Source: Skermania piniformis
GTDB taxonomy: Bacteria > Actinomycetota > Actinomycetes > Mycobacteriales > Mycobacteriaceae
Assembly (NCBI RefSeq): GCF_019285775.1
Contig: NZ_CP079105.1
Coordinates: 2,728,001 to 2,792,000 of the forward strand
Direction of reading: 5' to 3'
DNA: 64,000 bases
Position 1 is the stretch's first letter. Each line of letters starts with the position of its first letter. The translations under genes were made by a program, and so were the position numbers. Shown piece by piece: positions 1-12,801 of this stretch. The notes beneath the pieces are model-generated. The model was not told the origin of the DNA, did no database searches, and saw only the letters and a list, made by a program, of their open reading frames with translations.

Positions 1-442
1 CGTACGGGATGGTCTCGGCGTCGGCGACCCGACCGTCCACCGGCAGGCCCAGATTGCGCGCGTTACGCAGCGCGACCTGCACCATCCCGGGTGAAAGATC
101 GGTCACCGACCCGGTCGATGCAATCCCGCCCTGCATCAGGTTCAGCAGGAAGAATCCGGTGCCGCAACCGAGCTCGAGCGCCCGACCGTACGGAACCGGT
201 GCACCGGGCGCGATCGCGGTGAACCGGCCGACCGCGTAATCGATGCAGCGTCGGTCGTAGGAGATCGACCACTTCTCGTCGTAGTTCTCCGCTTCCCAGT
301 CGTGGTAAAGCACCTGTGCGAGTTTGGTGTCCTGCAATGCCGCCTGCACCTGTTCCTCGGTGGCGTGCGGGTTCGGCGCCGGATCGGGGTCCTGGACGGC
401 GGCGAGGTGGCGCACGGCGGGCGGTTCGGGACTCGCAGTCAT
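1..442 (-). CDS. Class I SAM-dependent methyltransferase (3' end outside window)
   Basis: The 147 visible residues begin at an ATG (440-442 complement) and run off the left edge in frame. The motif ALELGCGTGFF near residue 85 is the glycine-rich SAM-binding loop of Rossmann-fold methyltransferases, and a following acidic segment (TDLSPGMVQVA) fits motif II. The substrate cannot be read from sequence. The gene lies just before an EchA17-like gene, as Rv3038c lies before Rv3039c in M. tuberculosis, so it is probably the Rv3038c counterpart (synteny recalled, not searched). The catalytic C-terminal part is missing from the window. Confidence 0.82.
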   Translation of the reverse strand, partial: MTASPEPPAVRHLAAVQDPDPAPNPHATEEQVQAALQDTKLAQVLYHDWEAENYDEKWSISYDRRCIDYAVGRFTAIAPGAPVPYGRALELGCGTGFFLLNLMQGGIASTGSVTDLSPGMVQVALRNARNLGLPVDGRVADAETIPY

Positions 443-455
443 GAGCGCACCTTAC

Positions 456-1232
456 CTAGCGGCCGGTGAACCGGGCCCGGCCCGGCCCGGCGGCGAGGAA
501 CGAGCGCACCCCTTCCCGCATGTCGTCGGTGTCGCACAGCGCAGCAAACAACTCGCGTTCGGTCCGATAGCCGGAGGCCGGATCGAGCAAACCGGCGTCG
601 ACGGCGGCTTTGGCGGCGGCGAGCGCCCGCCGCGGTCCACCGACGAACTGCACCGCCCAGCGTCGGGCGGCAGCGTACACCTCGTCCGGCGGGACCACCT
701 GGTCGACCAGCCCCAGCTCGGACGCCTCGGTGGCGCCGACGAACCGACCGGTGTAGATCAGGTCCTTGGCCGCACCGGGTCCGATGAGCGCGGCCAACCG
801 CTGGGTACCGCCGCCGACCGGTATCACCCCCAGCAGGATCTCCGGCAACCCCAGCTTCACGTTGTCCCCGATGATCCGCCGGTCACACCCTAGAGCCAGC
901 TCCAGGCCGCCGCCGAGCGCGTAGCCGCTGATCGCTGCGACGGTCGGCTGCTGGATCGTGGTCAGACAGCCGAGCGCGGCCTGCACCTCGGCGGCGATCG
1001 CCGGAGCGTCACCGGGCCGCAGTTGCGCCAGCTCGGCGATGTCGTCGCCGGCGGCAAACACCTTGTCACCGCCGGTGACGATCACCGCGTCGACGTCGGC
1101 CCGGTGGGATACCTCGGCTGCGGCGGCAACCAATTCGCGCTGCGCCGTGGCGTCGAGCGCATTCACCGGCGGCCGATCGATCCGGATGGTCGCGATCGCG
1201 TCGGACACCTCGACTGTGACGAATTCGGGCAC
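456..1232 (-). CDS. echA17: Enoyl-CoA hydratase/isomerase family protein (EchA17-like)
   Basis: This crotonase-fold protein of about 258 residues would hydrate trans-2-enoyl-CoA in fatty-acid beta-oxidation. It shows FAAGDDIAEL (first oxyanion-hole strand), GYALGGGLELALGCD (CoA site with one catalytic Glu) and LPEILLGVIPVGGGTQRL (second catalytic Glu), so both glutamates of true hydratases are present. The frame is open upstream to 1298, but the GTG at 1230-1232 (reading M-PEFVTVEV) matches the EchA17 start and clears the Nudix gene by 40 bases. The operon order Nudix-echA17-methyltransferase matches Rv3040c-Rv3038c. The physiological substrate is unknown. Confidence 0.88.
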   Translation of the reverse strand: MPEFVTVEVSDAIATIRIDRPPVNALDATAQRELVAAAAEVSHRADVDAVIVTGGDKVFAAGDDIAELAQLRPGDAPAIAAEVQAALGCLTTIQQPTVAAISGYALGGGLELALGCDRRIIGDNVKLGLPEILLGVIPVGGGTQRLAALIGPGAAKDLIYTGRFVGATEASELGLVDQVVPPDEVYAAARRWAVQFVGGPRRALAAAKAAVDAGLLDPASGYRTERELFAALCDTDDMREGVRSFLAAGPGRARFTGR

Positions 1233-1272
1233 GACCGACGACGCTACCCGGCGTACCCGATCCGAGCCGCAG

Positions 1273-2076
1273 TCAGCGAGTCGTCCATGGGTGGACACCG
1301 GCCGCGTAATACTCGTCCTGGCCGTCGAAATACACGGTGACGACGTCCCCGTCGACGTCGAGTTCCGGTTCGACCGGCTCGATCGCCGGCTCGGCCGCCA
1401 GCACGGTGGCCAGATCCGGATATCCGGCCAGCAGGCGCAACTGCGACCAGGTCGGCGGCAGCAGGATCGAGACGCCGGCCGACCAGTCGGCCAGCGCGTC
1501 TGCCGGCCGCCGCCAGCCCACGTCGGCCGCCTCGGTGGTCAACCCGTCGGCGTGCTGGCCGGGCGGCACGCCGGCGACGAAGAATCGGGTGTCGTACCGG
1601 CGCTGCTCACCGACCGGAGTGATCCAGTTGGCCCACGGCCGCAGCAGGTCGGCGCGCAGCACGAGATCATGCTGTACCAGAAATTCCGCCAAGCTCAGCT
1701 CGCGCCGCTCCAACCGGCGACGAGCCTGCTGGTAATCCCCCGTGTCGGCAACCACCAGGTCGGCGGTGGGTCCGGCCAACAGCACGCCGCACTCTTCGAA
1801 GGTCTCCCGGACCGCCGCGCACACCAGTGCCTGAGCCCGGCTCGCCGTCACTCCGAACTGCTCCGCCCACCAACCTACGTCGGGCCCGGACCAGCCGATC
1901 GCCAGCTCGCCGTCCGCCGGGTCGACGCCGCCGCCCGGAAATACCGTCATCCCACCGGCAAAGGCCATGCCCGCGACCCGACGCTGCAGGAACACTTCGA
2001 GGCCGGCCCTACCGTCACGCAGCAGCAGCACCGTCGAGGCATCCCGAAGCGGCACCGGCGCACCACAATCGTCCAC
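1273..2076 (-). CDS. Nudix hydrolase family protein (Rv3040c-like)
   Basis: The 267-residue protein starts at GTG. An N-terminal GGGVD segment near residue 48 is separated by an insertion from VRETFEECGVLL (about residues 88-99), the RExxEExG core that binds catalytic metal. This split Nudix box is typical of NUDT7/NUDT19-type proteins, which often hydrolyse CoA or nucleoside diphosphate derivatives. Location beside an enoyl-CoA hydratase makes a CoA-related substrate plausible, but that is inference. It lies 39 bases after the ABC ATPase stop in one minus-strand operon. Confidence 0.85.
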   Translation of the reverse strand: MDDCGAPVPLRDASTVLLLRDGRAGLEVFLQRRVAGMAFAGGMTVFPGGGVDPADGELAIGWSGPDVGWWAEQFGVTASRAQALVCAAVRETFEECGVLLAGPTADLVVADTGDYQQARRRLERRELSLAEFLVQHDLVLRADLLRPWANWITPVGEQRRYDTRFFVAGVPPGQHADGLTTEAADVGWRRPADALADWSAGVSILLPPTWSQLRLLAGYPDLATVLAAEPAIEPVEPELDVDGDVVTVYFDGQDEYYAAGVHPWTTR

Positions 2077-2115
2077 GGTTGAACGGTAGCTCGAGCCGCG
2101 TCGGCGACCCGACCC

Positions 2116-2961
2116 TCAGCCGGCGCGGTGCCGACCTGCCGGCCGGCTACGCCGGGCGAAATACCGCCCGTCGATCGCGTCCAACGTGATCGCCTGGCTG
2201 AACGCCTCGCTCAGGTTGGCGCTGGTCAGCACCTCCGGCAACAGTCCCTGAGCGACCACCCCACCCTCCCGGAGCAGGAGGCAGTGGGTGAACCCCGACG
2301 GGATCTCCTCGACGTGGTGGGTGACCAGCACGGTGGCCGGGGCGTCCGGGTCCACGGCGAGATCGCCGAGTCGCTCGACCAACTCCTCGCGCCCGCCGAG
2401 ATCCAGACCGGCGGCCGGTTCGTCGAGCAGCAGCAGTTCCGGGTCGGTCATCAACGCGCGCGCGATGAGCACTCGTTTGCGCTCGCCCTCCGACAACGTG
2501 CCGAACGCGCGGTCGGCCAGATGCTCGGCACCGAGGCTTTCCAGAGTTTCCACCGCGCGGTCGGTGTCGACCTTGTCGTAGGCCTCCCGCCACCGACCGA
2601 GCACGGCATAGCCGGCGGACAGCACCAGGTCCGACACCCGCTCGTCGGCCGGCACACGACTGGCCAGCGCCGACGACGACAAGCCGATCCGCGGCTTCAA
2701 CTCGGCGACGTCGACCCGGCCGAGCACTTCGCCGAGCAGGTGCGCGGTGCCGGACGTCGGGAACAACTCGCCGGCCGCGATCCGCAGCAACGAGGTCTTG
2801 CCCGCGCCGTTCGGCCCGAGCACCACCCAGCGTTCGTCCAGTTCCACCCGCCAGGTCACCGGTCCGACCAGCGTGAAGCCGGAACGCCGGATCACCACCT
2901 CGGTGAAATCGATCAGTAGATCTGGGTCCGGTTCGAGCACAGAACTCATCTTGGCCGACAT
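2116..2961 (-). CDS. ABC transporter ATP-binding protein (Rv3041c-like)
   Basis: This 281-residue single ATPase has Walker A GPNGAGKTSLLRI, signature LSEGERKRVLIARAL, Walker B ELLLLDEP and the switch histidine in VLVTHHVEEIP. The ORF stays open to 3195, but the ATG at 2959-2961 (MSAKMSS) or 2947-2949 gives the normal N-terminus and avoids glgX, which diverges from 2993. No permease is encoded nearby, so the transported substrate, or even a transport role, is unknown. Stand-alone copies of this type sit at this place in the mycobacterial order. Confidence 0.87.
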   Translation of the reverse strand: MSAKMSSVLEPDPDLLIDFTEVVIRRSGFTLVGPVTWRVELDERWVVLGPNGAGKTSLLRIAAGELFPTSGTAHLLGEVLGRVDVAELKPRIGLSSSALASRVPADERVSDLVLSAGYAVLGRWREAYDKVDTDRAVETLESLGAEHLADRAFGTLSEGERKRVLIARALMTDPELLLLDEPAAGLDLGGREELVERLGDLAVDPDAPATVLVTHHVEEIPSGFTHCLLLREGGVVAQGLLPEVLTSANLSEAFSQAITLDAIDGRYFARRSRPAGRHRAG

Positions 2962-2992
2962 TCGGTCGACTTTCACGGCACCATCGATATCC

Positions 2993-5029
2993 GTGTCGAT
3001 CACAGTCGACCCGAACGGGTCCGCACCGAGCGAACCCACGGCGCGATTCGGCGCGACGGTCGTCGAGACCGGTACCCGGTTCGCGGTATCTGCACCACAC
3101 GCCGACCGGGTGCAGGTGTGCCTGATCGACGACGCCGGTCGGGAACTGCGCCGGGACCTCGCTTCGGCCGGGGCGGGCGTGTGGGCCGCCACCATCCCCG
3201 ACGTCGGCGCCGGGCAACGCTACGGGTACCGGGCGTGGGGCCGGTGGGATCCGCGGATCGGACTGCGAACCAACCCGCACAAGCTGCTGCTGGATCCGTA
3301 TGCCCGGCAGGTCACCGGCGACGTGGGCGACCCGGCCTACCTGGCCGGCCACGACGGCGACCCGTTCGGCGCACCGAGTCGATCGGATTCGCTCGGCCAC
3401 GGCCCGGTGTCGCTGGTGACCGGCGCGACCGCGGCGCGGACCGAACCGCTCCGGACGCCGTGGAGTGCTACGACGATTCTGGAGCTGCACGTCGGTTCCT
3501 ATACCGCGCGTCATCCCGACCTGTCGCCGGCCTTACGCGGCACCTATCTCGGCCTGGCCGCCGACCCGGTGCTTGATCACCTTCGCCGAATCGGCGTGAC
3601 GGCGGTGGAGCTGCTACCGGTGCAGGCTTTCCTGACCGAGCCACCGGTGCGGGCTCGTGGGCGGCGCAACCATTGGGGATATGCGCCCGCGGCCTGGTTC
3701 GCCCCCCACCCTGGGTACGCCACGCGCCCCGGCGCGGAACGCGCCGAGTTCGCCCGGATGGTCGAGCGGCTGCACGACGCCGACATCGAGGTGATCCTCG
3801 ACGTCGTCTACAACCACACCTGCGAGGGCACCGTCGCCGGGCCGACGATCAGCTGGCGCGGGCTCGACGCACCCGGCTACTACCGACTGGCGCCGGGCGG
3901 TACCGACATCGACCTGACCGGCTGCGGCAACACGGTCCGCACCGATGCCGACCGCACCCGCCAGATGATTCGAGACAGCTTGCGGCACTGGGTCACCGAG
4001 TTCGGCATCGACGGTTTCCGGTTCGATCTCGCGAGCGTGCTGGGGCGGGTCGGCGCCGGCCCGTTCGACCCGGCCGCACCCGCCCTCACAGCCATCACCG
4101 ACGATCCGGTGCTGCGCAGCTGCAAGCTGATCGCCGAGCCGTGGGACGCGACCGGCGACGGCTACGCACTCGGCCGATTCGGCCCGCCATGGGCCGAATG
4201 GAACGACCGTTTCCGCGATGCAGCGCGCGGATTCTTCATCGGTGTCGCCGACGGCGGTGAGCTCGCCCGACGGATCGGCGGGTCGCCAGACCTGTTCGGC
4301 ATCAGCGGTAGTCCCGCACGCTCGGTCGATTTCGTCACCGCGCATGACGGATTCACTGCCGCTGATCTGGTGTCGTACGCACACAAGCACAACGAGGCCA
4401 ACGGCGAGCGCAACACCGACGGTAGCTCGGCCGATCGCTCGGTAAACCACGGCGTGGAGGGCCCGACCACCGATCCGACGATCCGCGCCGCGCGGGATCG
4501 GCACGTGCGCGCGTTACTGGCCACCCTTCTGTTGTCCGCCGGGACGCCGATGCTGCTCGGCGGCGACGAACTCGGCAACTCCCAGGGCGGCAACAACAAC
4601 GCCTACTGCGTGCCGGAGGGGACGCCGCGCAGCGATGCCTGGCCGGTGTCGTGGATCGATCCGAAACTGGTCGGCTACCTCGCGCGACTAGCCGCTCTGC
4701 GCCGGGCATTACCAGCCGACCCAGGGGTACCACCGGTATTCGACACCACCGGGCTACCGCTCGAACTGGACTCGGCGGGCGGGTCGATGCAGGTTCGGAT
4801 AGCGCCGGGCTGGCTGCTTCTCTTCCAGGCAGCCGGAACCGCCGACTTCGTCGCCGCCGGGCCGGACTCGGAATCGTTGCAGCCGGTACTGGATTCGACC
4901 CGACCGGACGGCATCCCCGACGGCCGCACCGGGCTGCGCCTGACCGGCCCGGCCGTCCTGGTGCTGTGCGCGGTGAACGCGTCCGCGGTGCCCGGCAGCA
5001 ACCGCTCGACCAACGGCACGCAGAGCTGA
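2993..5029 (+). CDS. glgX: Glycogen debranching enzyme GlgX (isoamylase type)
   Basis: The 678-residue GH13 enzyme would cleave alpha-1,6 branches of glycogen or limit dextrin. An N-terminal CBM48 domain (residues about 15-140) precedes the barrel. GH13 regions visible are DVVYNHT, GFRFDLASVLGR (nucleophile Asp), AEPWD (acid/base Glu) and VTAHDGFTAADLVSY (transition-state Asp). NEANGERNTDG and GGDELGNSQGGNNNAYC are typical of GlgX/TreX. GTG at 2993 gives MSITVDPNG; the open frame upstream to 2747 overlaps the divergent ABC gene and was rejected. No other glycogen genes are adjacent. Its last 355 bases are antisense to the next gene. Confidence 0.92.
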   Translation: MSITVDPNGSAPSEPTARFGATVVETGTRFAVSAPHADRVQVCLIDDAGRELRRDLASAGAGVWAATIPDVGAGQRYGYRAWGRWDPRIGLRTNPHKLLLDPYARQVTGDVGDPAYLAGHDGDPFGAPSRSDSLGHGPVSLVTGATAARTEPLRTPWSATTILELHVGSYTARHPDLSPALRGTYLGLAADPVLDHLRRIGVTAVELLPVQAFLTEPPVRARGRRNHWGYAPAAWFAPHPGYATRPGAERAEFARMVERLHDADIEVILDVVYNHTCEGTVAGPTISWRGLDAPGYYRLAPGGTDIDLTGCGNTVRTDADRTRQMIRDSLRHWVTEFGIDGFRFDLASVLGRVGAGPFDPAAPALTAITDDPVLRSCKLIAEPWDATGDGYALGRFGPPWAEWNDRFRDAARGFFIGVADGGELARRIGGSPDLFGISGSPARSVDFVTAHDGFTAADLVSYAHKHNEANGERNTDGSSADRSVNHGVEGPTTDPTIRAARDRHVRALLATLLLSAGTPMLLGGDELGNSQGGNNNAYCVPEGTPRSDAWPVSWIDPKLVGYLARLAALRRALPADPGVPPVFDTTGLPLELDSAGGSMQVRIAPGWLLLFQAAGTADFVAAGPDSESLQPVLDSTRPDGIPDGRTGLRLTGPAVLVLCAVNASAVPGSNRSTNGTQS

Positions 5030-5568
5030 ATCAGCGGACCGATCGCCAACGCGTACAAGGCTGTTCCGATCCCGAACGAGCCACCCAGCAACCAGCCGCC
5101 GGCCACCACAGTTGTCTCGATTCCGGTGCGCACCAACCAGACCGGCGCACCGGTCCGACGCGCCAAGCCGGTCATCAGGCCATCTCGGGGCCCCGGTCCG
5201 AACCGGGCGCCGACGTAGCACACGGTCGCGACCGCGTTGAGCAGCACGCCGCCGGCCAGCAGGCCGACTCGGACCGGCAGGCTGCCCGGTTCCGGAAGCA
5301 GGTACAGCGTGACATCCACCGCGAACGCGATCACGACGACGTTGCTGATCGTGCCCAGACCAGGGCGCTCCCGCAACGGGATCCAGGCCAGCAGCACCAG
5401 CACCCCGGTGATCGCGACCGCAGCGCCCAGACTGATCGGCAGGTGCCGAGTCATGCCCTGGTGAAAAACATCCCACGGGCTGAGACCGAGCGCGCCGCGC
5501 ACCATCATCGCGAGCGACTGACCATACAGCCACAGACCCGCATACAAGAAGACCAGTCTGCGATACAT
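4675..5568 (-). CDS. YczE/YitT-type integral membrane protein with antisense C-terminal extension
   Basis: The conserved part, about residues 1-190, has roughly five hydrophobic segments. MYRRLVFLYAGLWLYG and ALGLSPWDVFHQGM resemble the YczE/YyaS membrane family, often predicted as small-molecule or sulfate-related transporters; function is unproven. ATG 5566-5568 is preceded by a close GGGG; ATG 5596-5598 is an alternative. The reading frame has no stop until 4675, so about 118 extra hydrophilic residues are encoded opposite glgX. That tail looks like noncoding translation, so a lost stop or frameshift is possible. Confidence 0.72.
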   Translation of the reverse strand: MYRRLVFLYAGLWLYGQSLAMMVRGALGLSPWDVFHQGMTRHLPISLGAAVAITGVLVLLAWIPLRERPGLGTISNVVVIAFAVDVTLYLLPEPGSLPVRVGLLAGGVLLNAVATVCYVGARFGPGPRDGLMTGLARRTGAPVWLVRTGIETTVVAGGWLLGGSFGIGTALYALAIGPLIQLCVPLVERLLPGTADAFTAHSTRTAGPVRRSPVRPSGMPSGRVESSTGCNDSESGPAATKSAVPAAWKRSSQPGAIRTCIDPPAESSSSGSPVVSNTGGTPGSAGNARRRAASRAR

Positions 5569-5630
5569 CACCCCAGAATTCCGCAACTGGACCGGCATTT
5601 CGATAGCCACTGGGCGACTTCTGGATTGCT

Positions 5631-9484
<3,854 letters not shown>

Positions 9485-9732
9485 TGATCCTCCTCGAAAG
9501 CCTCCGGTCGCCCGCAGGCTCCGCTGCTGTATCCGATCCCGACAGTCGCTTCGACCCGAGGGACGGAACTGTCGGCATGCGCTTCATGAATCGTAAACCG
9601 TCGGCCGACGGCTCGTGGGACGAGGTCCTACCCTGTGTCGTACTAGATACTGTCGCTCGACACCCACCGTCCGTCAACCGCTTCGGTCCGACCGTTTCCA
9701 CCGGTCACCGACACCTTGTACGCTCGGGCGTC

Positions 9733-10731
9733 GTGCGAGCCCGCGTCCTGACGACCGCCACCGCTCTGGCCGCTACCGCTCTGCTCGGCACCGCAGTGCT
9801 GGCCGGGTGCGGCGGCAGTAGCAACGGAACCGACGAGCCGAATCAGGTGGTGCGCACGACGACCGCCATCGCAGGCGCCGGAATCGTCGGCATCGACCGC
9901 GACACCAGCACCGCCTGCCCGTCGCCGACCGCGCCGGAAACTGCCGATCCGCAGCGGATCGTGGCGCTCAGCACGCAAGCGCTCGATACCGCGTGCGCGC
10001 TCGGGCTCTGGGAACGGGTGGTCGGGGCGGCCGTCGACGACGGCGCCACCGGCCGGCCGGGCTATCTCGGCTCCGGCATCGCCACGATCCCCGGCGTGGG
10101 TTCACCCGACGCTCCGGATGCCGCCAAGATCGGCGAGCTGCGTCCGGACCTCATTCTGGGCGGAAACGAACCGGCCGGGGGCGGGGCCGCAGACCCACTG
10201 CAGGCTATCGCCCCGACGATCTTCGTCCGTGCCGGCGATGACTGGGAGCAGCAGGTTCGGACCCTCGGCGGCGCGCTCGGTCGCCCCAATGCCACCGCCG
10301 CCGCCCTGGACGACTACCGGCAGGCCGCGCGCACCGCCGGCGGCGATCTGTTCGCGGGACAGACCCAGGCGTCGGTCGTGCGGTTCACCGACAGCGGCGG
10401 CACGGTCGCCGGGACGGACGGGTTCGCCGGACGGGTGCTGGCCGATGTCGGCGTGCAACGGCCACCCGCCCAACGCGGCGCGTCGTTCCCGCTGGACACC
10501 GACGATCCCGCCGCCGCCGAGGGCGACGTGGTGTACGTGTCGTTCGCCGGGCCGGCCGGCGAGGAGCACGGCGCAGACGTCATGCAGTCGGACGGGTGGA
10601 AGAAGCTGAGCGCGGCGCACGACAAGCGGGTCTGGTCGGTCGCCGACGAGATCTGGCACGGGTCCGGGATCGTCGCCGCCCGTGCATTGGTGACCGACCT
10701 CCGCGATTCGTTGAACTACTACGGGAGCTGA
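9733..10731 (+). CDS. fecB: Iron-siderophore/haem-type ABC substrate-binding lipoprotein FecB-like
   Basis: The protein of about 332 residues starts at GTG 9733 with a lipoprotein signal (MRARVLTTATALAATALLG, lipobox LAGC). The body is a helical-backbone periplasmic binding fold: QRIVALSTQALDTACALGL, ELRPDLILGGNE and DVVYVSFAG are typical of the Fe3+-siderophore/vitamin B12 binding family. The upstream frame to 9577 lacks a signal peptide and was rejected. Position after ctaD matches Rv3044 (fecB). The ligand is not determined; no permease is adjacent. A TACTAGAT segment at 9641-9648 could be a -10 element. Confidence 0.85.
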   Translation: MRARVLTTATALAATALLGTAVLAGCGGSSNGTDEPNQVVRTTTAIAGAGIVGIDRDTSTACPSPTAPETADPQRIVALSTQALDTACALGLWERVVGAAVDDGATGRPGYLGSGIATIPGVGSPDAPDAAKIGELRPDLILGGNEPAGGGAADPLQAIAPTIFVRAGDDWEQQVRTLGGALGRPNATAAALDDYRQAARTAGGDLFAGQTQASVVRFTDSGGTVAGTDGFAGRVLADVGVQRPPAQRGASFPLDTDDPAAAEGDVVYVSFAGPAGEEHGADVMQSDGWKKLSAAHDKRVWSVADEIWHGSGIVAARALVTDLRDSLNYYGS

Positions 10732-10858
10732 CCCGTTCGGTCCCCGAGTTCATCCGAGCCACTGCTCGACTCCGGTCGGCGTTCGATCGAACGGGCGCTC
10801 ACCGGCCGGCCCGAGGCCCATTTCAGGCGATAACCGGCTCGCCGCAGCGGACGGCCGC

Positions 10859-11860
<1,002 letters not shown>

Positions 11861-11916
11861 CTACTCCTTGTGGTCGACTCCATGGCAGACCCCAATGGGT
11901 GGTGTCTCGGCCGCAC

Positions 11917-12663
11917 TCAGCTCACCTGCACGAGATCGAGGATCGCGGCGGCAGCGGTCCGGTCGCCGAATACCTCCACCTCGCCCAGGCCACGCCGACG
12001 CCAGACCGTGAGCAACAGGTCCGACGTCGTAGCGCGCACGGCCGCGTCGCCCTCGGCGTGCGCGCGAGTGTAGGTCACCCCGTCACGGGCTACGGTCAGC
12101 AGCCACTCACCGTCGGGGTAGTCGGTCGCGTGCAGGTGCAGGGTGCGGCCGACCAGGTTATCGGGGACGGCCCCGGGCTCGGCGAGAAACCGCGGCACGA
12201 AAAGTCCGAGCCACTCGTCGATGCCGTCGGCGGCAAGCACAGCAGCGATCGGGCGTTCGTCGCCGGGCCGTACGGCGGAATCGGCGTCCCATCGGTGCAC
12301 GGCGAGTTCGTGCGCTTGGCGGCGCAGCCAGAACGCCACGTCGCGCTCGCCGACGAAGGTGGGGGCCGGGGTGTCCGGGGTGGTGTGGGCGAATGCGGCC
12401 ACGAGCCCATCCAAGCTCTCCTGATACCAGTCCGATACTGCCGTTCCGGGCGGCGCCTGGTCGGCCCGGATACCGCGCGGACCGTCGGTCCGCAGGATCT
12501 TGGTGGTGGCCCAGCGATGCACCGCACCGACATGGGCGATCAGATCGTGCACCGTCCATCCCGGGCACGACGGCACCGCGGCGTCCAGGCTGTCGGTCGG
12601 GGTGGCGGCCAGCGCCGCACCCTCGGTGCGGATCGCGGCCAACCAGGCGTCCGGTCCGGTCAT
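11917..12663 (-). CDS. Maleylpyruvate isomerase family mycothiol-dependent protein (DinB-like)
   Basis: The 248-residue protein starts at ATG 12661-12663. VPSCPGWTVHDLIAHVGAVHRW near residue 35 is the N-terminal helix signature of mycothiol-dependent maleylpyruvate isomerase-type DinB proteins, and QAHELAVHRWDAD supplies the second metal-binding His region. Such proteins use mycothiol as thiol cofactor; the reaction here is unknown. It is separated by 139 bases from the FAD/methyltransferase gene, so co-transcription is possible. Confidence 0.84.
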   Translation of the reverse strand: MTGPDAWLAAIRTEGAALAATPTDSLDAAVPSCPGWTVHDLIAHVGAVHRWATTKILRTDGPRGIRADQAPPGTAVSDWYQESLDGLVAAFAHTTPDTPAPTFVGERDVAFWLRRQAHELAVHRWDADSAVRPGDERPIAAVLAADGIDEWLGLFVPRFLAEPGAVPDNLVGRTLHLHATDYPDGEWLLTVARDGVTYTRAHAEGDAAVRATTSDLLLTVWRRRGLGEVEVFGDRTAAAAILDLVQVS

Positions 12664-12801
12664 GCCTGGCACCCTACGGCGGCGCGGCGACGTAGGCCTC
12701 GATCACTCCGCGCCGGATCGGCACCGGGAACACTTCGCTCGGACTGCCGAGCGGCCCCGAGGAGAAGGAGACGGCGCACCCAACCAGGGGCGGCCGCTCG
12801 G

